A DNA stretch of 64,000 nucleotides from Nitrospirota bacterium (GCA_009773185.1 WPIF01000002.1:98276-162275); one strand, 5' to 3'; positions 37,640 to 47,401 are shown, counted from the first letter of the stretch. A program made the numbers and translations. Notes: generated by a model from the sequence alone, not told the origin.

Positions 37640-38565
37640 CTCCTTAATTCCCGTATCTTTTCCTCCATATCCTCAGGCAAAGGGCTTTTAAACTCAAGAT
37701 ATTCTCCTGTAACCGGATGAATGAACCCGAGCAGTTCTGCATGCAGCATCTGCCGCGGAAATAAAATCTTTTCCTTGGAGTTAACCTCAACCTCAATCTT
37801 TTTGCCGTAAGTCCTGTCCCCAAGCACCGGATGTCCGATAGATGCAAAATGGACTCTTATCTGGTGGGTCCTTCCTGTTTTCAGCTTTGCCTCGATTAAT
37901 ACAGCGCCATGGAATCTTTCGATTACCTTCCATGTTGTTACAGCCTCTTTGCCTCTTTTTACCCTTGTTGACATTTTTTTTCTGTCGGATTCAGACCTGC
38001 CGATACTCAGGCTGATTACTCCCTTATCTTCCCTGAGATTTCCATAAAGCAGCGCAATATATTTTCTGTTTATTGTTCTTTGTTTAAACTGCCCGGCAAG
38101 GTCATAATATGCCCTGTCATCAAGGGCTATAACCATTACGCCTGAGGTGTCCTTGTCGAGCCTGTGGACTACACCCGGCCTTAATGGCCCGCCTATATTT
38201 GCAAGTTTTTTGCAGTGATATAAAAGCGCATTCATCAGGGTGCCTCTGCTGTGTCCGGCAGCGGGATAAACCACTATTCCCGAAGGTTTATTGACTACGG
38301 CGAGGTATTCGTCTTTATATAATATTTCTAGAGGGAGCGCTTCTGAGATGAGTTCAGAGTTTTTTTCTTCTGTTATTGTTATTTCAATGATATCGCCGGC
38401 CTTTGTCCTGTAATTCCGGCTGACAGGCCTGGAATTGATTGTCAAAGAGCCTTTTTCTATTAATTTTTGAATCTGTGAACGGGTAATGCCTGTCTTTTCT
38501 GCAGCTAAAATATCTATCCGCTTCCCTGCTTCTTCTTTATTAATTATAATCTTTTCCAATGCCAT
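37636..38565 (-). CDS. rluD: 23S rRNA pseudouridine synthase RluD family
   Basis: A 309-residue RluA/RluD-type pseudouridine synthase. It has an N-terminal S4 domain (RIDILAAEKTGITRSQIQKLIEKGSLTINSRPV), the catalytic segment GVVHRLDKDTSGVMVIA (Asp of HRLDKDTSG), and the C-terminal KTGRTHQIRVHFASIGHPVLGD. It probably modifies helix 69 of 23S rRNA. The 3' end overlaps the Roadblock gene by 4 bp in convergent order. Confidence 0.94.
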   Translation of the reverse strand: MALEKIIINKEEAGKRIDILAAEKTGITRSQIQKLIEKGSLTINSRPVSRNYRTKAGDIIEITITEEKNSELISEALPLEILYKDEYLAVVNKPSGIVVYPAAGHSRGTLMNALLYHCKKLANIGGPLRPGVVHRLDKDTSGVMVIALDDRAYYDLAGQFKQRTINRKYIALLYGNLREDKGVISLSIGRSESDRKKMSTRVKRGKEAVTTWKVIERFHGAVLIEAKLKTGRTHQIRVHFASIGHPVLGDRTYGKKIEVEVNSKEKILFPRQMLHAELLGFIHPVTGEYLEFKSPLPEDMEEKIRELRS

Positions 38566-38690
38566 TGCAGTCTAATTTTACCTTAAATAACAGCCCGAGT
38601 GTATTTTTGTCCGCTGATTATTTTTTTTGTTTACACACACCCGTTTAGAGAGCTATACTAACACGCTAATCTTATTTTGAGGGGTGGCTG

Positions 38691-40940
38691 ATGAAAAAAA
38701 CAGCATTACTGATTTTTTGCTCTATTTTTTTTGCGGTATTTACGGCAGGTGCGCATAATGCCTTTGCACAGGAATTTCCCCTGGTAAATTCTATAGAGGT
38801 GAAGGGCCTCAAGAGGATAGAGGAGGGGGCTGTAAAATCCAGGATAACACATAAAACAGGCGAGCCGATGGCAAGCGAGAAGACTGCCAATGACATAAAA
38901 AATATTTATAAGATGGGTTACTTTGATGATGTAAAGGTTGAGATAGAGCCGCTTGAGGGCGGGGTAAAGTTGATATACCTGATAAAGGAAAAACCTTCGA
39001 TCATAAAAATAGATTTCCAGGGGAATAAAGAGTTTGATGATGAAAAACTGAAGGAAAAAATAACAATAACGCCCAACTCCATAGCAGATATTGTTTTAAT
39101 TCAGGATAATGCCGACAAGCTCCATGCCTTTTATGAGGAAGAGGGCTATTGGCTGTCAGCGATTGTCCCTGTTGTGAACAAGACAAGCGATGATGAGGTT
39201 TCACTTACCTATCAGGTAGAGGAAGGCCCCAAGGTAAAGATAAAGGACATAATCCTTGAGGGGAATAAGGCCATGTCAACAAAAGACATAAAAAAGGTGA
39301 TGAAGACAGATACCTGGTGGTTATTTTCTTTTGTAACATCTTCCGGATACTACAAAAAAGATGAGATGAATTCTGATATGGGAAAAATAAGAGACCTGTA
39401 TTTCAATAATGGGTATATTAAGGTTGCCGTAACAGACCCGAAGATACAGCTGACACCTGACAAGGAAGGGATGATAATAACAATCCTTATTTCCGAGGGA
39501 GACCAGTTCAGTATTTCTTCCATAGGGGTTGAAGGGAACAAGGCATTTTCCGAGGATCAATTAAGAAAGAAGATAAAGTCTTCTTCCCAGGGTGTGTTAA
39601 ACAGGTCAGTGCTGAAGAAAGATGTAAATGCCATGGTAGATATGTATTCGGAAAAAGGTTATGCGCTTGTGAGCATATATCCGGACTTGATGCCTGATGA
39701 CGCCAAAAGGCAGGTCAGGGTAATTTTTAAGATTGAGGAAGGCGATATTTACAGGATAGGCAGGATTGAAATATCAGGGAATATAAAGACCAGGGATAAG
39801 GTTATAAGGCGCGAGGTGCGTTTCGATGAAGGGGAGACCTTTAATGGCGCACTCCTCAAAAGGACTTACGAGAGGATTAATAACCTTAATTATTTTGAAA
39901 CTGTTGATTTGCAGCCAAAGCCGCGGCCAGAGGAAAAACTCGTGGACGTTGATATAAAGGTGAAGGAAAAGCCGACAGGTTTTCTCAGTGTGGGAGGCGG
40001 ATACAGCTCTATTGATAAGCTGATAGGCACTGTGGATATCACGCAGTCCAATCTTTTCGGAAGGGGACAGCATATAAAATTAAAAGGCGAAGTCGGCGGC
40101 AGGAGTTCATTTTATGAACTTTCATTCAGGGACCCATGGTTTCTGGATAAACCGGTCCTGTTCGGTACCGGCATTTACAAGACGACAAGAAAATTTATAG
40201 GTTATGAAAGAAAAGGAGTAGGCTTTGATGTATCGCTGGGCAAAAGCCTGGCTGAGTACTGGAGAGGCGATATTACATATAACTATGAAAAGGCTACTAT
40301 ATATAATGTAGACTCAAATTCCTCATCGTTAATAAAGTCCCAGGAAGGCTCAAAGACAACGAGCAGCATTACGCCCGGAGTTGCGAGGGACAGCAGGGAC
40401 AATTTTCTGGACCCTCACACCGGTTCAAGGAATTCCATGTATGTGACTTATGCCGGACTTGGCGGAGACAATAATTTTGTGAAAGCAAATATTGACTCAG
40501 GATGGTTTTTCCCTGTATACGAAACTACCTTTTCGCTCAGGGGCCGCTATGGCTACGGGTCAGGCATTTCCGGCAAGCCGCTGCCATTGTATGAAAGGTA
40601 TTATGTCGGAGGCATATATACTGTCAGGGGCCTTGGTTTCGGCGAGGGAGGGCCAAGGGACAGTTCCGGCAGGGTTGTTGGAGGTACAAAACAGGCTATC
40701 TTCAATGCAGAATATGTATTCCCTCTGATTACTGAATTGAAACTTAAGGGCGTTGTATTTTATGATGCAGGCAAGGCATATGATTCATGGAGCGATGAAA
40801 GGCTCAGATATACCGCAGGCGGCGGGATAAGGTGGATTTCTCCGATAGGGCCGTTGAGGGTGGAATGGGGATACAATCTGGATCAGAAGCAAGGGGAGAA
40901 ACAAAGCCGCTGGGAATTCACATTCGGCACTTTTTTCTAA
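38691..40940 (+). CDS. bamA: Outer membrane protein assembly factor BamA
   Basis: A 749-residue Omp85 protein that inserts beta-barrel proteins in the outer membrane. It has a signal peptide (MKKTALLIFCSIFFAVFTAGAHNAFA), five POTRA domains (first: EFPLVNSIEVKGLKRIEEGAVKSRI; later YRIGRIEISGNIKTRDKVIRREV), and the 16-strand barrel with the VRGF-type motif seen as VRGLGFGEGGPRD. It ends in Phe (EFTFGTFF), the barrel signal. Start ATG 38691 follows GAGGGG. It lies upstream of the Skp gene, the common order. Confidence 0.96.
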   Translation: MKKTALLIFCSIFFAVFTAGAHNAFAQEFPLVNSIEVKGLKRIEEGAVKSRITHKTGEPMASEKTANDIKNIYKMGYFDDVKVEIEPLEGGVKLIYLIKEKPSIIKIDFQGNKEFDDEKLKEKITITPNSIADIVLIQDNADKLHAFYEEEGYWLSAIVPVVNKTSDDEVSLTYQVEEGPKVKIKDIILEGNKAMSTKDIKKVMKTDTWWLFSFVTSSGYYKKDEMNSDMGKIRDLYFNNGYIKVAVTDPKIQLTPDKEGMIITILISEGDQFSISSIGVEGNKAFSEDQLRKKIKSSSQGVLNRSVLKKDVNAMVDMYSEKGYALVSIYPDLMPDDAKRQVRVIFKIEEGDIYRIGRIEISGNIKTRDKVIRREVRFDEGETFNGALLKRTYERINNLNYFETVDLQPKPRPEEKLVDVDIKVKEKPTGFLSVGGGYSSIDKLIGTVDITQSNLFGRGQHIKLKGEVGGRSSFYELSFRDPWFLDKPVLFGTGIYKTTRKFIGYERKGVGFDVSLGKSLAEYWRGDITYNYEKATIYNVDSNSSSLIKSQEGSKTTSSITPGVARDSRDNFLDPHTGSRNSMYVTYAGLGGDNNFVKANIDSGWFFPVYETTFSLRGRYGYGSGISGKPLPLYERYYVGGIYTVRGLGFGEGGPRDSSGRVVGGTKQAIFNAEYVFPLITELKLKGVVFYDAGKAYDSWSDERLRYTAGGGIRWISPIGPLRVEWGYNLDQKQGEKQSRWEFTFGTFF

Positions 40941-40980
40941 ATAAAAATTAAGGTCTACGACCTGTAATAAGGAGGAAAAG

Positions 40981-41547
40981 ATGAAAAAAATATTTTTGGT
41001 GGTGCTGGTTGCAGCTATGCTAGCTGCGACAACAGCAATGGCAACTGAGGGGATGAAGATAGGATATATTGACCTGCAACGCGCGCTCGTGGAATCAGAT
41101 GCAGGCAAAAAGGCAAAGGTTGACCTTGACTCTATCGAGAAATCAAAGAAGGCGGCGATAGATGAGAAGGTAAAGTCCATTAACAAGATTGAAGAGGAAC
41201 TCGGGAAACAGTCATCGGTCCTTTCGCCAGAGGCAAGAAAGGTAAGAGAAGAGGAACTGGAGAGGCTCCAGAGGGATTTCCAGAGGCTTGTTGCAGACGC
41301 CAGGGCAGAGCTTCAGAAGAAAGAGCAGGAGCTTACAGATGCTATTCTTAAAGATATGAGCGAAATTGTGGATGTATACGGAAAGGAAGAGGGGTATACA
41401 ATTATTATCAGAAGCGAAGTAATCCTTCATGCAAAAAAGGAACTCGACATTACTGATGTGATAATAAAGAAATTCAACGAGGTAAAAGAGAAGTCAAAGG
41501 ACGAGCCAAAGGAAAAGCCAAAGGAAAAATCAAAAGGCAAAAAATAA
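40981..41547 (+). CDS. skp: Periplasmic chaperone OmpH/Skp
   Basis: A 188-residue Skp-family chaperone that holds outer-membrane proteins in the periplasm. It has a Sec signal peptide (MKKIFLVVLVAAMLAATTAMA), then KIGYIDLQRALVESDAGKKAKVDLD, and a long helical coiled-coil region from about residue 50 to 120. A Lys-rich tail (KEKPKEKSKGKK) is unusual in length. A strong AAGGAGG ribosome site is upstream. It is followed by a perfect terminator. It is probably co-transcribed with bamA. Confidence 0.93.
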   Translation: MKKIFLVVLVAAMLAATTAMATEGMKIGYIDLQRALVESDAGKKAKVDLDSIEKSKKAAIDEKVKSINKIEEELGKQSSVLSPEARKVREEELERLQRDFQRLVADARAELQKKEQELTDAILKDMSEIVDVYGKEEGYTIIIRSEVILHAKKELDITDVIIKKFNEVKEKSKDEPKEKPKEKSKGKK

Positions 41548-41559
41548 TATAACCTGCAT

Positions 41560-41597
41560 AAAAAAGGGGCGGCCTGATATCAGGCCGCCCCTTTTTT
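41560..41597. terminator. Bidirectional Rho-independent terminator
   Basis: A perfect palindrome (AAAAAAGGGGCGGCCTGAT and its complement) ending in T runs on both strands. It separates skp (plus) from the radical SAM gene (minus) and covers the last codons of the latter. Confidence 0.93.
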
Positions 41598-42510
41598 ATT
41601 TGTCGCTGCAGCATCTTGGTTCGGGTGACTTCAGGTTTCCGTAGTGGATGAAACTGTGCGCAGGGCAGCCTCCATGACAGCTGTTGTGCAGGATACAGGA
41701 GGCCTGAGGGCATGTATTTCTGCTGAAGGTCCTGAAGAATTTGAGCCTTCTGTGGTTCCATATACTTTCGAAACTGTCATGAAGCAGATTCCCCAGCCTG
41801 AATTTTTTTATCCCGAAAAACAGATTACAGGGATAGACCGAACCATCCGGCAGCAAACCCAGCTTGGTTGTGCCTGCGGGGCATCTTACTTTTGAAAGTT
41901 CCGGATAATGTGCGGTATCCGGGATAAAGCCGGAACAATAGACAGCGCCTGTCATTTGTAACTTAAGCCTTTGTACTGAGAACAGGAACTGGGGAAAAGG
42001 CATGGCGTTTTTAATATGCCTGTTTGTGGTCACATCAGGATAAAGAAGATAAAAACTGTCCGGCCCTGAAATAAGTATCCTTTTCAATAATTTTATGTCA
42101 ATGTCATCCGGAAAGACCATTTTTACTACGGGCCTGTATTTTTTAATAAAGCCCTTTATTTTTTTTAAAGACAGCCTGCTGTTGATTGAAATACCGACAT
42201 TAGCCTTTGGAAACCTTTCCATAATCTCCGACAGCGCTGCTATGTCTGTTCCGTTGGAACTTATATTAAGGTTAAAGTTTTTCTTTCCGGCATATTCAAG
42301 CATGGGAATGATATCTTTGTGCAGCGTGGGCTCTCCGCCCATTATATCCATGGTGTTTATAGCCAGGCCGGCCAGTATGTCAGCCATGCCTCTGAAGTTG
42401 CTCAGTGTTATATCATCACAAAAGGGCATTGTCTGATTGAAACAAAAATCACATGAGAGATTGCATCTCATGGTGGGATAGAACTGGATGTAATCGGGCG
42501 CTGATTTCAT
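41596..42510 (-). CDS. Radical SAM/SPASM protein
   Basis: A 304-residue radical SAM protein. The cluster motif CNLSCDFC has Cys 16, 20 and 23. IMGGEPTLHKDIIPMLEYA is the SAM-binding GGEP block. The C-terminal SPASM region has multiple Cys (RCPAGTTKLGLLPDGSVYPCNLF ... CPQASCILHNSCHGGCPAHSF ... CC). Such proteins often mature peptides or proteins, though some act on small molecules. It lies 3.5 kb from the peptide/maturase pair at 45858-47336, so a shared pathway is possible but not shown. Confidence 0.85.
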   Translation of the reverse strand: MKSAPDYIQFYPTMRCNLSCDFCFNQTMPFCDDITLSNFRGMADILAGLAINTMDIMGGEPTLHKDIIPMLEYAGKKNFNLNISSNGTDIAALSEIMERFPKANVGISINSRLSLKKIKGFIKKYRPVVKMVFPDDIDIKLLKRILISGPDSFYLLYPDVTTNRHIKNAMPFPQFLFSVQRLKLQMTGAVYCSGFIPDTAHYPELSKVRCPAGTTKLGLLPDGSVYPCNLFFGIKKFRLGNLLHDSFESIWNHRRLKFFRTFSRNTCPQASCILHNSCHGGCPAHSFIHYGNLKSPEPRCCSDK

Positions 42511-42649
42511 AATGCCTTGTTATTTTAAAGTCTAATCTATTTGAAAATGAACTGCAAATTATTTCAGGATTGATTTTGGTGTTGTGAAATTGGTTAATAT
42601 AACCAATGGGGCATAAAAATATAAGCGAGAAAGTAGCGGCGTTTCTGCC

Positions 42650-43789
42650 ATGACACTCTTTCTGCTGTCATTTCTTTTAATTTACAGCGGAACGCATTGC
42701 TATGCATTCCTTAAGGCAAGGGCTGCCTTTGCCTTTGGGACTGTGACAGGTATTTACCTGGCAGCCTTCATGGTGCTAATGATTTTTGCCCCGTTTATTG
42801 TGCGCCTGTCGGAAAGACACGGGTTTGAGTTTACTGCGCGCCTTATGTCTTATGCAGGATATATCTGGCTGGGGCTCCTGTTTTTGTTTTTTTCTTCTTC
42901 ACTTGTCTTTGATATTTACAGGCTTCTGGTATATTCAGGCGGCCTCATGCTTAAAAGGGATTTATCCGGCGTTGATATTCCTGCCAGGCTATCTTTCTTT
43001 ATATCTCTTTTTCTTGCAGTCATTATAAGTTTTTACGGGTATTTCGAGGCAGGGAATATCATTACCGAGCGGATAGTAATCAGGACTCCTAAAATCCCAA
43101 AAGAGGCCGGCCGGCTTAAGATAGTCCAGATTTCTGATGTGCATATCGGGCTGATTATCAGAGGAGAAAGATTAAAGAGGATTCTGGAACAGGTGAAGGA
43201 AGCAGACCCTGATGTTCTGGTATCAACAGGCGATCTGGTAGATGGCCAGATTAATAACATCGGGAAAATGGCAGAACTCTTTAAAGGCATCAAACCAAGA
43301 TTCGGGAAGTTTGCGATAACAGGGAACCATGAATTTTATGCCGGGCTTGATCGGGCGCTGGCCTTTACAAGGGAGTCGGGCTTTCTGGTTTTGAGAGGAG
43401 AGGGGGTAACTGTTGAGGGGCTGATAAACATCGTTGGCGTTGATGACTCTCAGGGGAAGGCTTATGAGGATTTCAAAGATATTCCGGAAAGGGAGTTGCT
43501 CTCAGGGCTCCCGAAGGACAAGTTCACTTTACTGCTTAAACACAGGCCGCTTGTTGATAAAACTGCTGCCGGCCTTTTTGACCTGCAGCTTTCAGGACAT
43601 GCCCATAAGGGGCAGATATTTCCTTTCAGCCTTGTCACGTGGCTTTATTATCCTGTTCATGCAGGATATGCGAATCTTTCCGGCAGTTCCAATCTGTATG
43701 TGAGCAGGGGCGCAGGCACAGCCGGGCCTCCAATCCGTTTTTTATCACAGCCTGAAGTGACAGTAATCGAACTTGTCCATGGTGAGTGA
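42650..43789 (+). CDS. Membrane-anchored metallophosphoesterase
   Basis: A 379-residue protein with four N-terminal hydrophobic helices (residues about 3-125) and a cytoplasmic calcineurin-like phosphoesterase domain. The metal motifs are ISDVHIG, STGDLVDGQ, TGNHEFYAG, LLKHRP and LSGHAHKGQ, the full set. Such proteins include the YaeI/LpxH-like phosphoesterases, but I cannot assign a substrate. The start lacks a good ribosome site. Confidence 0.88.
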   Translation: MTLFLLSFLLIYSGTHCYAFLKARAAFAFGTVTGIYLAAFMVLMIFAPFIVRLSERHGFEFTARLMSYAGYIWLGLLFLFFSSSLVFDIYRLLVYSGGLMLKRDLSGVDIPARLSFFISLFLAVIISFYGYFEAGNIITERIVIRTPKIPKEAGRLKIVQISDVHIGLIIRGERLKRILEQVKEADPDVLVSTGDLVDGQINNIGKMAELFKGIKPRFGKFAITGNHEFYAGLDRALAFTRESGFLVLRGEGVTVEGLINIVGVDDSQGKAYEDFKDIPERELLSGLPKDKFTLLLKHRPLVDKTAAGLFDLQLSGHAHKGQIFPFSLVTWLYYPVHAGYANLSGSSNLYVSRGAGTAGPPIRFLSQPEVTVIELVHGE

Positions 43790-43841
43790 GAAATATTTGT
43801 ATAGTTTGGGCTGTTTTTTATTGTGGACAAATTAAAATCCA

Positions 43842-45800
43842 ATGGAATATACTTTTAGAAAAGCGATGGCAAGAGAGAAACATTATATCGGCAGGCTGTC
43901 ACCTTCCTTAATTTCATCTGTCAGGTTTTTATTTTTAATAATCTCAACGGTTTTATTTTCTGGCTCTGCCTTTGCCGTATCAGAGGCCGAGAAAAATTTT
44001 CTCTACATGTATTTTACGGAAGCTGAGCTTACAGTTGTTTCTGCTACAAAGAGCCTGAAATCCATCACGCGGGTTGCTGAGAATATTTCGGTTGTAACAA
44101 AAGAAGATATTGAGTTGATGAATGCGCATACCGTTGCTGAAGCGCTCCAGAAGGTGAACGGCGTGCAGATTGAAATGATAGGCGGGCCCGGGGCCTTTGC
44201 CTATCCTTATATCCAGGGCTCGGAATTCAGGCATGTCGCTGTATTCATGGACGGAGTTTTAATCAATATGTTTTCAGACAATGTTGCTGATATAGCCATG
44301 CTCCCGGTCCAGCATATCGAAAAAATTGAGATTATCAAAGGCCCGGCGTCTTCAGTCTGGGGTTCATCCCTCGGCGGGGTCATAAACATCATTACGAAAT
44401 CAGGTGGCAGCAAAGAGAAATCAGGCGGCGCCCTTTCCGGAGCGTATGGGGAACAGGGATTTTATGATTTAAGGACTGAGGTATACGGGAAGAAGGAAAA
44501 AACCAAATATTATTTCTATGCTGGCCGGCTGGATGGAGACGGATTCAGGGGGCTTCCGGACAATAGCGGAAATTCATTAAATGACCTTTATATGAAGGTG
44601 TCCCATGACCTGACAAGCAGCAGCGAGGTTGTATTGACCACGTTCTATAACAGGGGCGAAAGGGGAGAGGGATACCCTGTCCGTGATTATCTCGATAACA
44701 AGAAAATTGAAAATTTATTTACCTCTTTATCCCTGAATATCTCTCTGGGAAAGGGGACCAATCTGTCCATATCCGGGAAATCGGCCATGAGGGACTGGAA
44801 ATATAATGCAGAGACAATCAGCCTGGCCTCGCGTACCAGTGATTACCATTCAAAGGATAATGATTATGGCTTCAGCGCAAAAATAACCTCGAATCAGGAA
44901 GGGCATGCCCTTGTTGCCGGGGTTGACTATGATACGGGAGTAGTCCATACATACGACCCTATTATTGACCTCAACAGAAATAGCAAGATAAGGAAACGGG
45001 CTGTTTATGTAAACGACACGATAGCGCTTGGTAAATTTTCTGTTACGCCTGGGCTAAGATACGACAACGAAAAATTAATAGGGGATTTTATCAGCCCGAG
45101 CCTTGGCCTTACCTATGACCTCTATGAAAAGACCTTGTTGAGGGCTTATGCTGCAAGGGGCTTTAGTTCACCTCCGTCTCCATGGGGAACTGATAACATA
45201 GTGTACGGATACAAGGGCAACCCTGAACTCAAGCCTGAGAAGGTATGGTCCTACCAGCTTGGCTTTGAAACAGGGGTTTTGAAATATCTCTGGCTCAAGA
45301 CGTCTGCCTTCAGGCATGAGATAAGAGACGCCATAAATGAGAGTAAAGAAATAGTTGATGACCCTGTTTATACTTCAACCGCAGTAAATGAGGGCAAGAC
45401 AAGGAGACAGGGCTTTGAGGCAGAGATTAAGACCCTGCCGTTTTATCATCTTACGCTTTCAGCAGGCGCAACATATATCCAGAACAAGAACCGCATTACA
45501 GGAGAGACAATTCGTAATTCCCCGAAATATACCTATGACGCAGGCCTCAAATATGATGACGAAAAATCATGGAAGGCGCTTCTTACAGGGCATTATGTAT
45601 GGTGGAATTCGATGAGGGCAGGGAAATATGATTCGTTCCTCGTTGACTTCAACATCATCAAAAGATTTTACAAAAAGGCCAACCGGGAATCAGAGGTTTT
45701 TGCAACAGTCCACAATATTTTTGATGCCGCGCAGCAAACTTCTGTTTATTACAGGTATCCTGACAGATGGATGGAGGCAGGGATACGGTTTAAGTTCTAA
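43842..45800 (+). CDS. TonB-dependent outer membrane receptor
   Basis: A 652-residue receptor. It has an N-terminal signal peptide after a basic stretch (RFLFLIISTVLFSGSAFA), a TonB-box-like ELTVVSATK, a plug domain (AEALQKVNGVQIEMIGG, VEIIKGPASSVWGSSLGGVINIITKSG type, here IEKIEIIKGPASSVWG) and a 22-strand barrel ending in RFKF. The plug has long aromatic loops (AFAYPYIQGSEFRHVAVF). It is the first gene of the peptide cluster, 57 bp before the small peptide gene. TonB and ExbBD are not in the window. The substrate is unknown: siderophore, cobalamin or a peptide. Confidence 0.9.
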   Translation: MEYTFRKAMAREKHYIGRLSPSLISSVRFLFLIISTVLFSGSAFAVSEAEKNFLYMYFTEAELTVVSATKSLKSITRVAENISVVTKEDIELMNAHTVAEALQKVNGVQIEMIGGPGAFAYPYIQGSEFRHVAVFMDGVLINMFSDNVADIAMLPVQHIEKIEIIKGPASSVWGSSLGGVINIITKSGGSKEKSGGALSGAYGEQGFYDLRTEVYGKKEKTKYYFYAGRLDGDGFRGLPDNSGNSLNDLYMKVSHDLTSSSEVVLTTFYNRGERGEGYPVRDYLDNKKIENLFTSLSLNISLGKGTNLSISGKSAMRDWKYNAETISLASRTSDYHSKDNDYGFSAKITSNQEGHALVAGVDYDTGVVHTYDPIIDLNRNSKIRKRAVYVNDTIALGKFSVTPGLRYDNEKLIGDFISPSLGLTYDLYEKTLLRAYAARGFSSPPSPWGTDNIVYGYKGNPELKPEKVWSYQLGFETGVLKYLWLKTSAFRHEIRDAINESKEIVDDPVYTSTAVNEGKTRRQGFEAEIKTLPFYHLTLSAGATYIQNKNRITGETIRNSPKYTYDAGLKYDDEKSWKALLTGHYVWWNSMRAGKYDSFLVDFNIIKRFYKKANRESEVFATVHNIFDAAQQTSVYYRYPDRWMEAGIRFKF

Positions 45801-45857
45801 CTCAGGGCTTCATCAGCCTCATTGGGGCTGTTAATGTCAGCGTAGAGGAGGAAGGGC

Positions 45858-45944
45858 ATGAAACGCATCACAGTTCTTGACAAAGGGGCAAAAAAAGAAG
45901 AGATGACCATGGCTTGCTGTAAGAGTGGCCCCACAAGGGGGTAA
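45858..45944 (+). CDS. Small Cys-Cys precursor peptide (putative RiPP, geopeptide-like)
   Basis: A 28-residue peptide that begins MKRITVLDKG and ends ACCKSGPTRG. It has an excellent ribosome site (GAGGAGGAAGG, 45845-45855). The first 18 residues are polar and charged, fitting a leader; the last 10 hold a Cys-Cys pair and a Gly-Pro near the end, fitting a core. It lies 57 bp after a TonB receptor and 60 bp before a radical SAM/SPASM gene, with a terminator hairpin in between. Gene order and composition match a RiPP precursor. From memory it resembles the geopeptide family of Geobacter; I could not verify this. Confidence 0.72.
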   Translation: MKRITVLDKGAKKEEMTMACCKSGPTRG

Positions 45945-45956
45945 GGAGCATAACGC

Positions 45957-45989
45957 TTAAAAGGGGAGAAATATTCTCCCCTTTTTTAT
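45957..45989 (+). terminator. Attenuating terminator between peptide and maturase
   Basis: A hairpin with arms AAAAGGGGAGAA and TTCTCCCCTTTT and a 3-base loop, followed by T residues. Placed after the peptide gene, it would let much more peptide than maturase be made, as is usual for RiPP precursors. Confidence 0.88.
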
Positions 45990-46004
45990 TAATTGGTTTA
46001 TTAA

Positions 46005-47336
46005 ATGATATTATCAAGATACTGCAAAATCTATACTGATACAGCCGGGCCCGGCAAGGTAGTCCTATTCTCTACTAAAAAGGCATCTAAAATCTCTGTG
46101 CCTGAATCCATGCTCGAAGACATCAGAAAGAACAATCTCTCTGAAGAAGAGAGAGAGACCCTTTCTGCTCTCGGGTTTCTTGTGAACACTGCGGATGAAG
46201 AGAGAACAGAGATTCTCGGCTTCGTAGATGAACTCAATGCGGCGGATAAGATTTTTTCAATACAACTGGTTCTGAACCTTGACTGCAACCTCGCCTGCGG
46301 CTACTGTTTTGAGGGCAGCAGGAAAGGGAAGTTTTATATGGCGAGGGAGACAGCGGATAAATTTATTGAGTTTGTGAAAGCAAAAATCACCTCCCCGCTC
46401 CCCTCCTTGTCAAGGAGGGGACAAAGGGGTGGTTTTGAAGAAATAAGGATTACCTTTTACGGCGGTGAACCTCTCCTCAGCATGGATTTAATCCTCTTTG
46501 TATCGAATGCCATAAAATCATTTGCTATAGAAAAAGGCATAAAATATACAGGCAGGCTGGTAACGAATGGGACGCTTCTTACCCCTCAGTCAGCCGCAAA
46601 ACTGCGGCACTCGGGAATAAAGGCTGCAAGCATAACCCTTGACGGGCCTGAACCTGTCCATGATGCATCAAGGCCCTTCAGAGGCGGAAACGGCAGTTTC
46701 AGGGCGATTATGAAAAACATTAAGGAAGCAGGCGATATAATAGACCTTGAACTCGGAGGGAACTATACTAAAAATAATTATCACCGGTTTCCCGAGCTTC
46801 TCGATTATCTTATCGCTGAAGGCCTGACTCCTGAAAAGGTTTTCTCTATGCAGTTCTATCCTGTTATTCAGGAGGCTGCGGGGGTTGTAAATCATGATTT
46901 CGGAGACGGATGCAGTTCAGTCAATGAGCCCTGGATATTCGAGGCGGAACTTTTTCTCCGCGAAGAGATTATGAAAAGGGGATACAGGACTTCGAGGATT
47001 ATCCCTTCTGTTTGTTTCATTGAATTGAGAAACAAGATTATTGTGAATTATGACGGAGCGCTCTATAAATGTTCGGGGCTTATCGGCAGAAAAGAATTTT
47101 GCGCCGGTGATTTGCAAAACGGGATAAAAGATTATAGACTCTCTCATAAGCTCGATAACTGGAAGAATGATGAATGCCTCGACTGCGCCTACCTGCCTTT
47201 GTGTTTCGGAGGATGCAGGTATATGAAGCTTCTGCGGGACGGTAACATGAACGGGGTGGACTGTAAGAAAAAGTATTTGGACGCAATAGTTGAGGCTGCG
47301 GTAAGGCAGGATATCAGATATAAAGCGGGAACATAG
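46005..47336 (+). CDS. Radical SAM/SPASM peptide maturase
   Basis: A 443-residue radical SAM enzyme with a C-terminal SPASM domain. The N-terminal 80 residues look like a small leader-binding region. The radical SAM motif CNLACGYC has Cys 94, 98 and 101; FYGGEPLLS is the SAM-binding block. SPASM cysteines are Cys 356, 366, 391, 394, 400, 404 and 420 (CLDCAYLPLCFGGC). It is the probable modifier of the peptide at 45858. From memory it resembles the geopeptide maturase family. Residues 129-144 are encoded by a palindromic repeat (46389-46436). The start ATG 46005 has no strong ribosome site. Confidence 0.85.
   Translation: MILSRYCKIYTDTAGPGKVVLFSTKKASKISVPESMLEDIRKNNLSEEERETLSALGFLVNTADEERTEILGFVDELNAADKIFSIQLVLNLDCNLACGYCFEGSRKGKFYMARETADKFIEFVKAKITSPLPSLSRRGQRGGFEEIRITFYGGEPLLSMDLILFVSNAIKSFAIEKGIKYTGRLVTNGTLLTPQSAAKLRHSGIKAASITLDGPEPVHDASRPFRGGNGSFRAIMKNIKEAGDIIDLELGGNYTKNNYHRFPELLDYLIAEGLTPEKVFSMQFYPVIQEAAGVVNHDFGDGCSSVNEPWIFEAELFLREEIMKRGYRTSRIIPSVCFIELRNKIIVNYDGALYKCSGLIGRKEFCAGDLQNGIKDYRLSHKLDNWKNDECLDCAYLPLCFGGCRYMKLLRDGNMNGVDCKKKYLDAIVEAAVRQDIRYKAGT
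46389..46436. repeat. Palindromic repeat translated within the maturase gene
   Basis: A repeat with core CCCTCCTTGTCAAGGAGGG and flanks CTCCCC/GGGGTGG, of the same general type as 20645-20697. It keeps the frame and encodes a basic Ser/Arg/Gly-rich segment of 16 residues between a helix and the GGEP strand, a likely surface loop. Confidence 0.88.
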
Positions 47337-47401
47337 AGGATACTGCCTCTAAAATTATTACACTCGGGGAGCGTATAATCAGAAAGAATATCTTTTTAAT
47401 A

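Noticed and set aside
41596..47336. Both radical SAM genes as one maturation operon
   Set aside because: They are on opposite strands and separated by a phosphoesterase and the TonB receptor; a shared role is only possible.
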